The notes under the pieces were generated by a model that ran no database searches, was not told where the DNA came from, and saw only the letters and a program-made list of their open reading frames with translations. Below are positions 22,710 through 33,930 of a stretch of DNA of 64,000 nt, piece after piece; positions within the stretch are counted from its first letter, which is position 1, and every line of letters begins with the position of its first letter. The stretch is taken from the NCBI GenBank assembly GCA_016785225.1, contig JAFBJZ010000957.1, positions 830,001-894,000 on the forward strand, written 5' to 3'. Position numbers and translations under genes: made by a program. This DNA comes from Psettodes erumei. Taxonomy: Eukaryota > Chordata > Actinopteri > Pleuronectiformes > Psettodidae.

Positions 22710-24921
22710 CGTATAGAACGCTGTGTCGTGTGATCACATGACTGGGCCTGCAAAGACTTTAGAAATTTTTTTAGCCTTTGGATCAGGTAAAACAAAGACC
22801 CCCCCCCAATCTGTAGTTTGTTGTGCCTGTGTCATGTATGATATTCCAGAGGCAGTTCAGTTACAGTTACATTAAGGGTGATCACAATAGCTGCATCTTC
22901 ATTTTGTATCATAATTAACATCTTTAAATCTTTTTAAATAGTTTAGTGCGTCACTGTGAATATTGTGAAAACATTTTATAAAGGATGGAAAGCACTCAAA
23001 GTTGGAGTCGAAGCAGAATGGGAATAAATTAGAAAATACAACAAACATTATAAACAAAGACAAGTGGTAGAGAATGACATCAAATAATTCATAATGGTAT
23101 GAATAAATAGTATAGCGCATGAGTTCATATTGGGAAAGTAGCTAACCATGTATACTTTAGTACTACCATTGTGTAATATTGTGTGCTGCATGTGTAGCAT
23201 TAGCCCGTAGCTTGTTTGTGTAGCTTTTTGAATTTAACTTCATGTACAGTTTGTTTGTTATGACTTATTTACTTGTGTTTACAGTATTTCCACAGGTGGT
23301 GACGCACTCATTTTTTTTCTTTGTGCATTGAGCTCTTAGGATATTGTGAGGGGACAAGAACAAACTGGTAAAAAGTGTCAGAGAAGCTGAGATTTCTGTG
23401 GATATTCAAGAAAGCAGTGCTTGAGCCCTACCATAGCATTCAACAGTATGCCCATACATACATTTTGGAAATGAATTGGAACAGTCCTGACAATTTGCCT
23501 TTTTTTTATATTACTTATTGTCTGTTTGCTAATGCTATGTAGTTAGACCACATCAAGTCTGAACAAGTTTGAACTGGGACAGAATTCATTCAAACTAATG
23601 TGATCCCACTCCATATATCACATATCCAGTCACTCTGGCCATCATGCTTCAGTTACTCCACATAAGAACCATTTTTTAATCAGTTTATAATGGGAAATAT
23701 ATCAAAATACTTTGATAACCACACAAGGCTAAACCAATATTCCGATAGAGAAAATGGCTGCCAGAGGTGCAGACCTCAGCTAACGTTAGCTTTAGCATGT
23801 GTTTGCTGTGTGTGATGTATGAAGCCACATTTTCATAGTCGCAATGTTATTTATCTTATAAATGAGAGAAATGTTCGTGTCTTAATTTCTGCTGTGTCAC
23901 ATTAGCAACAAATACCAGCTAACGTTAGCTAGCTTACTGTGAGTGGCTAACATTAGCTAGTGTACTGTGAGTAGCTAACATTAGCTAGTGTAATGTATGT
24001 CGCTAACATTAGCTAGTTTACTGTGAGTGGCTAATATTAGCTAGTTTACTGTGAGCGGAAAAAATCAGCTAGCTTACTGTGAGTGGCTAACATTAGTTAC
24101 TTTACTGTGATTGGCTAATGTTAGCTAGTGCAGTGTGAGTAGCTAATATTAGTTACTTTACTGTGATTGGCAAATGTTAGCTAGTGCACTGTGAGTGGCT
24201 AATATTAGCTAGTGTACTGTGAGTGGCTAATATTTGCTGCGTCATGGTGTTTTTCCTGCAATGGAACCTCTGAAATAATGTTTTCCCCAAGTCTGTTAGA
24301 CACCATACATGTTCATGTAAGTTTAGTAACCCAGTGTGGGCCTGGGAGTGTCGAATATTCCAGGCTAACACAAAGAGAAAGGTGGTAGCCCAATACTTAA
24401 TCTGTCATTTCCAAAATAAAAATGAGACAAACAATTATCAGTGCCACCTGAAAACCCTCACCAATATACAGTATTACAGTTTGTAGTTCATGCTGAAGTG
24501 TGCATGGTGCTCATTCAAGATTTGTACTGTAATTTTAATTTAACACATCTTTTGAATTAGCCCTGACAAGGGAGCTATTCATGTCAATTTTAGATGCAAT
24601 GGACATGGCTTTAAAAAATAAAAAGCCAATTTTTTAATCTAATCTCTTACATTTTGAATCATCTGAAGCATGTAAATACCAAGAATATTAATCTTTCCTT
24701 CAAGATCAATGGTAGACCAATGTCTGTGGGGTTTACTGGTAGTATGCCCAGTATTTCTCATTAAATTAAAAACAACAAAATCTTGCTGTCCAAATAAATG
24801 AATGGCTGATAGATTTGTTGAGTTCATGACCCATTATTTCATCCTGTTAAATACTACACAATCTTCCATAGTGCCAGTTGGCCAATGAGTTTTACAGAAG
24901 CCAAAGTAGTGCAGAAATTAC
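22710..24921. other. Cry9-Cry10 spacer with minisatellite
   Basis: About 2.2 kb of AT-rich DNA. Its only structured element is a 28-bp tandem repeat at 23918-24241. Confidence 0.65.
23918..24241. repeat. 28-bp minisatellite, about 11.5 copies
   Basis: The unit begins GCTAACATTAGCTAGTGTAC and ends TGTGAGTG, repeated with substitutions but almost no indels. Each unit contains a short palindrome around ATTAGCTAG. Confidence 0.93.
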
Positions 24922-24944
24922 TTTATTTTACATTTAGTGAACGT

Positions 24945-25702
24945 TTAGTAGCAGGAATCCATGATGCGCCTCATGCTCATGAACCTCATGCCGCTCATGC
25001 CCATGTCCCTGAAGCTCCTGTACTCGCCGGGCCTCAGGTACATCATCCTGCCTCTGTAGTGGGGCTGCTCGTACATCAGCCAGTGGCCGTCCATCACGTT
25101 GCAGGACATGCAGTCGGACATGCGGTAACGGTCCATGATGTTGTCGCAGTCGTCGTTCAGCTCATACATCTGACCACCGAAGTTCTCCCTCTCGTAGATC
25201 CTCATCCTGAACTGACCTCTGTGCTGTTTTTTTTAAAAAAAGACACAAAATGATTAATGTGAGAAAAAAATCATTAAGCTAATTTGGGAGTTAAATAAGT
25301 GCTGTAATTCTGTTTGTTTATATTTACCATGGGGATCATGCGGCAGGACCTGATGCAGTCTCTCATTCCCATCATGCTCATGTAGTCGGCGTACTCGCCC
25401 CTCCTCATGAAGTACTGGTTACCCATGTAGTTGGGGCGGTCGTAGACCATGAAGCAGCCGCTCTCCACCCTGCAGGAGTGACACCTGCTCAGGTAGGAGG
25501 TCATGTCGGAGCAGTCGCTCATGCACTCATAGGAGCGGCCCTGGAAGTTCTTCTCCTCGTAGAAGATGATCTGAAAAATAGTCCATAGTAAGGGTTAGGA
25601 CAAACAATTACTCAGGTGAATTTGCAAACAATAATTTGTGCCAATTTAAAAAAAGGGTGCTCAAATCACCTTGCCCCTCATGCTCATGCCGGTGTTGCTC
25701 AT
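24945..25702 (-). CDS. crygm: Cry10: Met-rich gamma-M crystallin with 11-residue arm
   Basis: Reverse-strand exons 25702-25670 (MSNTGMSMRGK), 25570-25328 (81 codons) and 25223-24945 (92 codons) give 184 aa, the longest in the cluster. The N-terminal arm resembles what I recall of some annotated fish gamma-M proteins. No MGK start is possible because AGG precedes GGC AAG. The loop reads MSMMGMRDCIRSC. Exon 3 contains 15 Met in 92 residues and a single Trp. Exon 2-intron 2-exon 3 is nearly identical to Cry11 except at the tail, which is MDSCY here and TDM in Cry11. AATAAA (reverse) at 24922-24927. Confidence 0.95.
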
Positions 25703-25761
25703 GTTGGATGTGGTATTGCTGTTGCTCCTGTTCTGCCTTCCTACCTGGTTTAACCCTTTCC

Positions 25762-25828
25762 TTTTATACCTGACCAATGTAAAGAACCGTTGCCCCTCCC
25801 CCCAGCAGAGAACCCCTTACTCAGCAGG
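25762..25828 (-). promoter_or_regulatory. Cry10 promoter: TATA plus Maf-like site, no clear Sox core
   Basis: Reverse strand: AGGTATAAAAG (TATAAAA at 25762-25768). CTGCTGAGTAA lies at about 25817-25827. The AACAATGG seen at sister genes is absent, replaced by a C run. Confidence 0.6.
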
Positions 25829-27643
25829 TTGCTATTGAAGCCTATAGAATGACGAGGTTATGTCCATTTTTTTTCAGGCTCTGGGCACCTCGCAGTATTT
25901 AGAAAGGCCTTTTCTCTCATTACAGAAAGCAGTTTCAACAGCGCTTGTACCATGTGAATGGGCTGGCCCATGTGACTGTGTATGACCGGTGTGGTGTGTG
26001 ATTTATAGTATTTGTTTATTTGAGAGAGATTGAGATTGTAATATGTTAAAAACATCCTCACTCAGAACTAGTGAGGGTATGCTGTATTGTTGTGTAACAC
26101 TGGGTTCAGCTCTTTTCTGTACATTTAGATTTGGAAAGGCTAAGTTAATTCCCTCTATAGAATTCATAAGCAGTATATCAACATTTTATAAGTAATTTAT
26201 AACATGTCTCATGTGTCGACACAATTGTGTTGTCATTCATTTTCTTGTGAGACAGCAATATCCGCTTATGGACGCCCTTATAACATTATAGAACTTGACA
26301 TGAAAACGAGCAGTTTCAATTTTGTTTATTGGAAAAGAAACTTTCGAAAACAGTATTCATAGAAATATTCATGTACAGTTATTGGTACATTTTGTTCTTC
26401 AAGTTTTTTTGGACAAACTGATACAAGACATTGAATTTAACAGTGACCACCTTGGACAGTCACGGGCAGAGAGGATCTTTTCTCCCTGATCGGTGACCCA
26501 AAGAGCGCCCTCGCCCTGTGACCTCAGAAAACACAAGCAAATCAAGTCAAACAAAATCAAGTCAAGATGAGCAGCTTGTGAACGTGTAATGAACACAGGG
26601 TTTAAAAATGTACTGTGAGTACATAATAAGAAAACACTACATTAGCCAATATTACACCAGTCTAATAGTTCTTGAATTATGGGGAAAAACAAGATATTTC
26701 AAGGTAATTATGTGTAGTTTTACCTGAAGGTGGCGCTACATTAAAGGTGCCTCTTAAAATAAAAGTAATTCATGGTCTTTTGGAAGGTGAATGTGTTTGG
26801 CTAAATTCACAGCAGTTGTCCCTTTTTTAAATTTACATAACTATAATGCAAATTTTGAAAGGGTTCATCCTCTGGGGACACAAGCGCGACCTCAGTAAAC
26901 CTGTCAGATTTTAATATTTTGTGTGAACTGATGATGGCGTCAGAGAAAAGGTCAGCAAAACCTTTTGGAGTAATTCTCTGGACAGTGTTAACAAAGTGGG
27001 AGGCAGACAGGGGCACCGGAGGTCAAGAGGTCACGGAAGTCAAAGGGCACATTCCTCTTACAGTATGTTGCAGAGGACTAACATACCAAAAATACTACGA
27101 TTTTTAAAAGCCTTATTCTGTGTATTTTATAATTATATGGATGGCCTTAATATGACCTGAATAACCATTAAATATACATATATATTTATTTTTTTCTTTT
27201 GAGGTGGAACAGTTAAAAAAATAAAATGTAAAAGAAAAGGTTGACAGTTTCATACATTGTCATATAAACAGAAAATATCCCCTTAAAAGACCTTTCATCA
27301 TTTCATCATTATTTTATTTTTTGCTACTAGCTGATTTTAGGGGTGAAACAGGATACAAATAATGTAAAAATCAAAAGCAGGCATTCTACAAAAGTGCCAG
27401 ATGGAGGGTAACTGCTCTCATTAATTTTAAAGTGTGATTATTTTTCTTTTGTGCAACTTTCATAACCATCAGATGTGTTATTCTGTGTATGTAGTGCAGG
27501 TACTGTATCATAACAGTCATTAATGTATTGTATGTTTGTGCTGCAAAATATTAGATTAAAAAAAAGTATTGTGTGCGCTAAAAGCACTTGACAACTCTTG
27601 TTGGAAAGCAGAAGTAGAAACACAAGGATTATGTCAAAAAGTT
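25829..27643. other. Cry10-Cry11 spacer
   Basis: About 1.8 kb of AT-rich DNA. A diverged copy of the interspersed repeat (TTCATCCTCTGGGGA at 26864) occupies about 26725-26990. No gene is seen. Confidence 0.55.
26725..26990. repeat. Degenerate interspersed repeat, second copy
   Basis: Shares GGTGGCGCT, TTCATCCTCTGGGGA and GATGATGGCG words with the copies at 8911-9270 and 30205-30470. Confidence 0.4.
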
Positions 27644-27664
27644 TTTATTATTCTGAGACAGTTT

Positions 27665-28394
27665 TTACATGTCGGTGATGCGCCTCATGCTCATGAACCT
27701 CATGCCGCTCATGCCCATGTCCCTGAAGCTCCTGTACTCGCCGGGCCTCAGGTACATCATCCTGCCTCTGTAGTGGGGCTGCTCGTACATCAGCCAGTGG
27801 CCGTCCATCACGTTGCAGGACATGCAGTCGGACATGCGGTAACGGTCCATGATGTTGTCGCAGTCGTCGTTCAGCTCGTACATCTGACCTCCGAAGTTCT
27901 CCCTCTCGTAGATCCTCATCCTGAACTGACCTCTGTGCTGTTTTTTTTTTAAAAGACACAAAATGATTAATTTGAGAAAAAAATCATTAAGCTAATTTGG
28001 GAGTTAAATAAGTGCTGTAATTCTGTTTGTTTATATTTACCATGGGGATCATGCGGCAGGACCTGATGCAGTCTCTCATTCCCATCATGCTCATGTAGTC
28101 GGCGTACTCGCCCCTCCTCATGAAGTACTGGTTGCCCATGTAGTTGGGGCGGTCGTAGACCATGAAGCAGCCGCTCTCCACCCTGCAGGAGTGACACCTG
28201 CTCAGGTAGGAGGACATGTCGGAGCAGTCGCTCATGCACTCATAGGAGCGGCCCTGGAAGTTCCTCTCCTCGTAGAAGATGATCTGAAATTTAAAAAAAA
28301 TGAGACTTTAAGCTAAAGAAATGAATAATCTCAGTGTAATTAATGAATGTAAAGCAGTTGGTGAGCTGTGTGTGCTTACCCTGCCCATGGTCAT
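27665..28394 (-). CDS. crygm: Cry11: Met-rich gamma-M crystallin, start MTMGR
   Basis: Reverse-strand exons 28394-28380 (MTMGR), 28283-28041 (81 codons) and 27937-27665 (90 codons) give 176 aa (174 from the inner Met). The usual Lys before the first domain is Arg, and the exon 1 donor is AGG/GTAAGC. The body is almost the same as Cry10, including 103 bp of intron 2. The C-terminus is shortened to RRITDM, so the terminal Cys present in most sisters is missing. AATAAA (reverse) at 27644-27649 is 15 nt after the stop. Confidence 0.95.
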
Positions 28395-28464
28395 GGTGGC
28401 TGTGTTGGTTCTTTAGAGAACTGTGTTGCTGCTGCACTGATGGTGGTCCTGTTTTAACTGTTAC

Positions 28465-28532
28465 TTTTATACCTGACCAAACCCAAAGAATCTGCGGCGC
28501 CCATTGTGTAAAGCCCTGACCCAGCAACATGG
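28465..28532 (-). promoter_or_regulatory. Cry11 promoter: TATA plus Sox/Maf module
   Basis: Reverse strand: TATAAAA (28465-28471). ACACAATGG lies at about 28500-28508 and TGCTGGGTCAG at about 28517-28527. The Sox core has one change (ACAATGG kept). Confidence 0.72.
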
Positions 28533-30677
28533 TATAGAGGCCTATGGAGTGCTGAGGGGCGTTTGTCATGTTTCCATGTGACTGGATCCCCTAGAAGACT
28601 TTAGAATTGGACTTTTCCATAGGGAAGTGAAATACAATGAGCATTTTTTTTGAAGGTACAATACCAAATCACAAACAACTGCCTGTTTCACACAGCACAC
28701 GATTGATAAGTGGATGATTAATCGACATGAGAGTCCTTTTGTGAGATCACAATGGGCCTGACAGGCTGCTATATTATGCACATCTGTGCCCATAAAACAT
28801 GTTTATTGTCCAGCTGTTTGTAAACGTGTAAAGTAATGAGAGTAAACAGAATTTATTTATATTATTATATTATAGATATGAAAAGAGAAGGGGTTGTTAA
28901 ATTTTCAGGGCTTCTTGAGGCCTTATAATAATATGGTAGTTTTTCCTTTTTTATTCTTTATGAATTATTAGTCACTGGTTATAACTAACACAATGCTTCT
29001 CTCTATTTACCTCAATTGATACTGAGGGAATTCCTCATAACAGTAACATTTTACTTCAACGCCCCCATTTACCATCAATAGGCAGTACATAAACTCTTGA
29101 TAGATATTTTATAACACAGTATACTGAGGTTGTATGCAGCTGTTTAATTTTTTAAAATTTATTTTTCTTTTTTCAGCAACATAACAAGTTTGTATTACAG
29201 TCAGGATAAGATAACAAAATACAGAAACCCAAACCATCCCGGCAAAGCAGAAACATAAACAGTCCAGTCCAAATCTAAAATTACATCATAAACAAATAGA
29301 CACTATAAAATCAGATATAATAAAGTAACTAAAAATGAAAAAAGGAGGGAAAATACAGAGGAAGCAGTAACTCATTGTGAAACATAAACACTTTGCAACT
29401 GTGTATTTTACAGTCATTAATCTACAGTGTTCGCCCACGACTTTCCAGTGTACACTTATTTTATATCATCACAACTGTGCTTTGCTGCATTAGTCAATTC
29501 ATTATCTGTCTCCTCAAACGCATTAATAAACAATACTATCAGCGTACACAACCTAGTGTCGCACTTATTTGTGTTCAGAGTCGTCAAAATTAATCTGACC
29601 GTCAATTTTGTGCCGGCGAACACAAACTGCTGTGAGACCACGTGGGCTTACGACTATGTTAAACTGATTATAAACCATTTATTGAATGTTAAATCTCTAT
29701 GCTGCTTATATGAGGGGAAACAGAACTTTATAATGTCTCTATCTTCTGTAAAATATGTTGGGGAGGTGGCTGTGTCTCCGTTTGAAAGGGAACTAATGTG
29801 GAAAAACAAACAAAAAAACAGACCTTTACTCAACATTTGAGGAGGAGACATGGTGTCCAGCTACAGGAATAATTTATCTTTATTAAAAGTTAAGTATTAT
29901 TGTAGTTTGAAGAAAAGAAAGCTCCATTTTTGCACATTAAACAAACATATGGCCCCAAATCAAATCCTTCATCTGACACAGGATACAAGTGGTTCATATT
30001 GATCTTAACCAATGATCCTATTTCCATTCTTGGTTTACAGTGGATCAGATTTAGTTAGCTAGTTTAGCTAAAAGATGCTAAAAATCTGTATCAGGAAGTA
30101 CTCAGTATGTAACAGTAAACCTGGAAGACAACAAACATAAGTGTAGAGTCTTGTCATGTGATGTAGCACCTCAGCTAAAAGCTAAAGTTAATGCACTCAC
30201 TCTACCGCCTGCGTTTAGCATGCTAACATTTGCTAACTTACACGAAGCGCTAAGTGCAACTCAGTCTGGTGGGAACGTAAGACGTTTCACAAGTAACTGG
30301 CCAGAAAGTAAAGTGTGGGACATGTTGAAATTTGGACCTGATGGTGGCGCTCGGTCAGTAGTAATGAAATCACCAAAGCTACAAATAATTAGCCCAGAGA
30401 AGGCCTTGCTAGCTGTACCAAGTTTCATGCTAACCTATCTCATAGATGTTGAGATAATCTCAGTTTGGACCACAGAAGGTCGACAAACCTTGGAAATTTT
30501 GTTTATAAGCATATGTTACCTGACATTAAGTCGGCATATATACAGTATACTATGATTTATGTCTTACTGTTAGCGTTGCACACGTTAGCAGAAGATGTCC
30601 TGCTATAGTTTTTTGATAGAAAACACAGAACAAGCCAAAGATGAAACCTTGACACCAGCGTTTAGAAAGTCACATCA
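28533..30677. other. Cry11-Cry12 spacer
   Basis: About 2.1 kb of AT-rich DNA. Two open frames (29427-29840 and 30151-30555) have no recognisable domain. The second overlaps an interspersed repeat and is not counted as a gene. Confidence 0.55.
30205..30470. repeat. Degenerate interspersed repeat, third copy
   Basis: Contains TTAGCATGCTAACATTTGC followed by GACCTGATGGTGGCGCT, in the same word order as the recalled teleost repeat. Confidence 0.45.
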
Positions 30678-30700
30678 TTTATTGAGGTCAAACTGTGCAG

Positions 30701-31404
30701 TTAGCACATGTCGGTGATGCGCCTCATGCTCATGAACCTCATGCCGCTCATGCCCATGTCCCTGAAGCTCCTGTACTCGCCGGGCCTCAGGTACATCATC
30801 CTGCCTCTGTAGTGGGGCTGCTCGTACATCAGCCAGTGGCCGTCCATCACGTTGCAGGACATGCAGTCGGACATGCGGTAACGGTCCATGATGGACTCGC
30901 AGTCGTCGTTCAGCTCGTACATCTGACCACCGAAGTTCTCCCTCTCGTAGATCCTCATCCTGAACTGACCTCTGTGCTGTTTTTTTAAACAAACAAGACA
31001 AAATAGTTAATTTGAGGGAAAAATGTCTTAGCAGAGTTACAGAATTGTTATTTTTGTGTTTCAGAACTGACCATGGGGATCATACGGCAGGACCTGATGC
31101 CACCACTCCATCCCATCATGCTCATGTAGTCGGCGTACTCGCCCCTCCTCATGAAGTACTGGTTACCCATGTAGTTGGGGCGGTCGTAGACCATGAAGCA
31201 GCCACTCTCCACCCTGCAGGAGTGACACCTGCTCAGGTAGGAGGACATGTCGGAACAGTCGCTCATGCACTCATAGGAGCGGCCCTGGAAGTTCTTCTCC
31301 TCGTAGAAGATGATCTGAAATTAGAGATACTGAAGGGTTAATGACCATAGTCATAGTTTAACACATTAGCCAACAAATATGAATTAATTTCCTACCTTGC
31401 CCAT
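30701..31404 (-). CDS. crygm: Cry12: Met-rich gamma-M crystallin
   Basis: Reverse-strand exons 31404-31396 (MGK), 31314-31072 (81 codons) and 30976-30701 (91 codons) give 175 aa. The N-domain loop carries MGWSGGIRSC as in Cry9, and the 95-bp intron 2 matches Cry9 nearly base for base. Motif 3 differs slightly (NDDCESIMDRY here, SDDCDNIMDRY in Cry9). Tail TDMC. The 5' leader just before the ATG is an AAC/ACC triplet run, with no in-frame upstream Met, so the protein lacks the arm seen in Cry9. AATAAA (reverse) at 30678-30683. Confidence 0.95.
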
Positions 31405-31494
31405 GTTGTTGTTGGTGGTGGTGGTTTCCCAGATCTCCCAGAGAACTGTTTGAACTGATACCCCAGCTGTCTGAACATGTCACATTTATACCTG

Positions 31495-31550
31495 GCTGGG
31501 GACAAAGACCACGCGCCCCCCTATTGTTCAAAGTCCTGACCCAGCAACCG
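31495..31550 (-). promoter_or_regulatory. Cry12 promoter: TATA plus Sox/Maf module
   Basis: Reverse strand: AGGTATAAATG (TATAAA at 31495-31500). TTTGAACAATAGG and TGCTGGGTCAG lie within 31519-31550. Confidence 0.72.
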
Positions 31551-31552
31551 AC

Positions 31553-33028
31553 TATAGAAGCCTATAGAGTTTTGAGTTGCTTACCCATATGCCAGCGGGG
31601 TCACAACCTCTGAACAGAATTTTCCTTTACCAAGAATGGCCCCATTTTTTCCCCTTCCCTTCAAAAAGTGGTTTTGATATGATTGTGCGACGTATAAAAA
31701 TTGTCACTGGAAGCTGCACGATGCAACTGTCGATTTGGTCAAACTCACCACAGAAACAACGTGTGGGTATGACAGTCACTTTATTGTTATCTCATATGTT
31801 TATGTAATAATTATCAGCCGGTGACACGCGCTGCCTTCGAGCTGGAGGGAAATACTCGGGGTGGACAGTCATGATTATGGATATAAATTCATGGAGCCAC
31901 TGATAATCTGATAATCTGAAATATTCTTGAAGGTACAGGCCAGCACCGAAAAGGTTAGCACAGCTGTTGCTTTTGTTTATTTGTGTTCGTTTGTGCGAGG
32001 GCAAATGAACGGTACACATTAGCACGTTAGCACGTTAGCAGCATTTAAAGCTCATGCTTGTTTGTGAGGCCTGTTTTTTTGGTTTTAAGTGTTTATGGGT
32101 TTTTTTTTGTCTCCAAACAGGATTCAGGACTTATTCACATTCACGGTCAGGACATTTAATCTGTGTTTTTCATGTTCACAGCCATAAATTCGACTATTGA
32201 AGCCAACTTGGTGAAATCGTCACAAAATGTAAAGTGTTGATCTGTGTACGTGGGACTTTCCTTTCATTGACAGAACAGTAAAAATATGGATTTCCAGCGA
32301 CTGCAGTATTTTTTTTAAAACATTTTTTACGGTTACGTTCAGGCCCTCATTCTCATAAAACTATTTCCTAGAAAATCCACAGAATTTAATGATATTGCGT
32401 ACGGGGGCACATATTTATGTTTCTGTTTGTGACGGTCGACACAACTTTGAAATCACTGCATTTAAATGAGTCACCCTGCGTCACAGCGGTTTGTCAAATA
32501 ATTTGTGCGAATGTCGTGCACTTTGTTGGCACTCTGTTGAGATTTGTGAGTTGTGTTAACCCATAATAACCATTCATATTTATTTATTTGACCTTTATAC
32601 ACTGACTTGCCTTTCTATTTCACGTGTGACTTTTACGCTTTGAGTTGCTGCAAGAAAACGGCCGTAATGTTTGAATCCGTTTTTCTTTCTGCTGTCCGTG
32701 TTCACTCCTGTTTCTGTCTCATTACTTTTTTGGCTTCTTGCTTTGTGTGTAATTTATTTGTGAGTTTCCTGAACATGGCGACATCTGAAGTCGTGGTTTT
32801 CGTCTCAGTGCGTGGAACTAAGGAATTGGCTGCAAAGGTGTGAAGAAGCTCTTGTTTGAATGGATTATAAAATCTTTATTTAACTCCTTCAGTGTTCTGC
32901 AGGCTCGTGGTGTATCAACTCTTAGAAATTGTGTAACTGTAGAAATGATTTATTTTGTGTTTGATGAATGAAAGTCTCTTCTTAAAACAGCCAGTGAAGC
33001 GAAAAGCCAAAGTAGAAGATCAGGTTTC
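31553..33028. other. Cry12-Cry13 spacer
   Basis: About 1.5 kb. GTTAGCACGTTAGC words occur at about 32020-32040. No gene is seen. Confidence 0.6.
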
Positions 33029-33048
33029 TTTATTTGGTGGAGTTCAGT

Positions 33049-33767
33049 TTAGTTGCAGGAATCCCTGATGCGCCTCATGCTCATGAACCTCATGCCGCTC
33101 ATGCCCATGTCCCTGAAGCTCCTGTACTCGCCGGGCCTCAGGTACATCATCCTGCCTCTGTAGTGGGGCTGCTCGTACATCAGCCAGTGGCCGTCCATCA
33201 CGTTGCAGGACATGCAGTCGGACATGCGGTAGCGGTCCATGATGGAGTCGCAGTCGTCGTTCAGCTCGTACATCTGACCTCCGAAGTTCTCCCTCTCGTA
33301 GATCCTCATCCTGTAGGATCCGCGGTGCTGTGGAGAAAATGAACCAGGAGATCCAGGAGTCAGGAACCAGGCGAATTTTTTTTAAAGATGCGAGTTTGAA
33401 AAAGAAGAGCGTTTGAAAATCTCACCATGGGGATCATGCGGCAGGACCTGATGCAGTCAGACATTCCCATCATGCTCATGTAGTCGGCGTACTCGCCCCT
33501 CCTCATGAAGTACTGGTTGCCCATGTAGTTGGGGCGGTCGTAGACCATGAAGCAGCCGCTCTCCACCCTGCAGGAGTGACACCTGCTCAGGAAGGAGGTC
33601 AGCTCGGGGCAGTCGCTGCTGGTCTCATAATGGCGACCCTGGAAGTTCCTCTCCTCGTAGAAGATGATCTGAAAGCGCAGCGGTGCTTTTTAAGCGACTG
33701 TTTTTCAGATGTGATTCGACTTCGTGTGCTTTTCAAGCGGATCAGTACCGCTACCTACCCGACCCAT
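33049..33767 (-). CDS. crygm: Cry13: Met-rich gamma-M crystallin, start MGR
   Basis: Reverse-strand exons 33767-33759 (MGR), 33668-33426 (81 codons) and 33327-33049 (92 codons) give 176 aa. The N-domain has HYETSSDCPELTSFL, diverged from the DCSDMSSYL form of Cry9-Cry12 and closer to Cry14. The C-domain is of the common form but ends RRIRDSCN, with an added Asn and an Ile-Arg-Asp change. It starts HRGSYRMRIYE. AATAAA (reverse) at 33029-33034, 14 nt after the stop, is the shortest such gap in the cluster. Confidence 0.95.
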
Positions 33768-33843
33768 GGTGACGATGTTGCGGCTGTTTCCTGAGCGCTG
33801 AACCGTGGCTGCTGCGATGATCCCTGCCGACGGTAACCGTTAC

Positions 33844-33930
33844 TTTTATACCTGCTCCGCGTGAAAAAAAAACAAAAAACAAAAACGTACGCGCTGCTTC
33901 CATTGTGCAAAGCCCTGAGCCAGCAGCATG
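33844..33930 (-). promoter_or_regulatory. Cry13 promoter: TATA plus Sox/Maf module
   Basis: Reverse strand: TATAAAA (33844-33850). CACAATGG (about 33899-33906) and TGCTGGCTCAG (about 33916-33926). An A-rich stretch lengthens the TATA-to-module gap compared with sisters. Confidence 0.7.

Noticed and set aside
24885..25253. Long antisense open frames over crystallin exons (HEPHAAHAHVPEAPV-type), repeated at Cry9-Cry15
   Set aside because: They are mirror frames of the conserved exon 3 coding sequence, recur in every copy because the exon is conserved, and lack their own splice or start context.
29427..29840. 137-codon frame in the Cry11-Cry12 spacer
   Set aside because: AT-rich composition, no domain, no splice or promoter evidence.
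30151..30555. 134-codon frame between Cry11 and Cry12
   Set aside because: Overlaps an interspersed repeat and matches no family I recognise.
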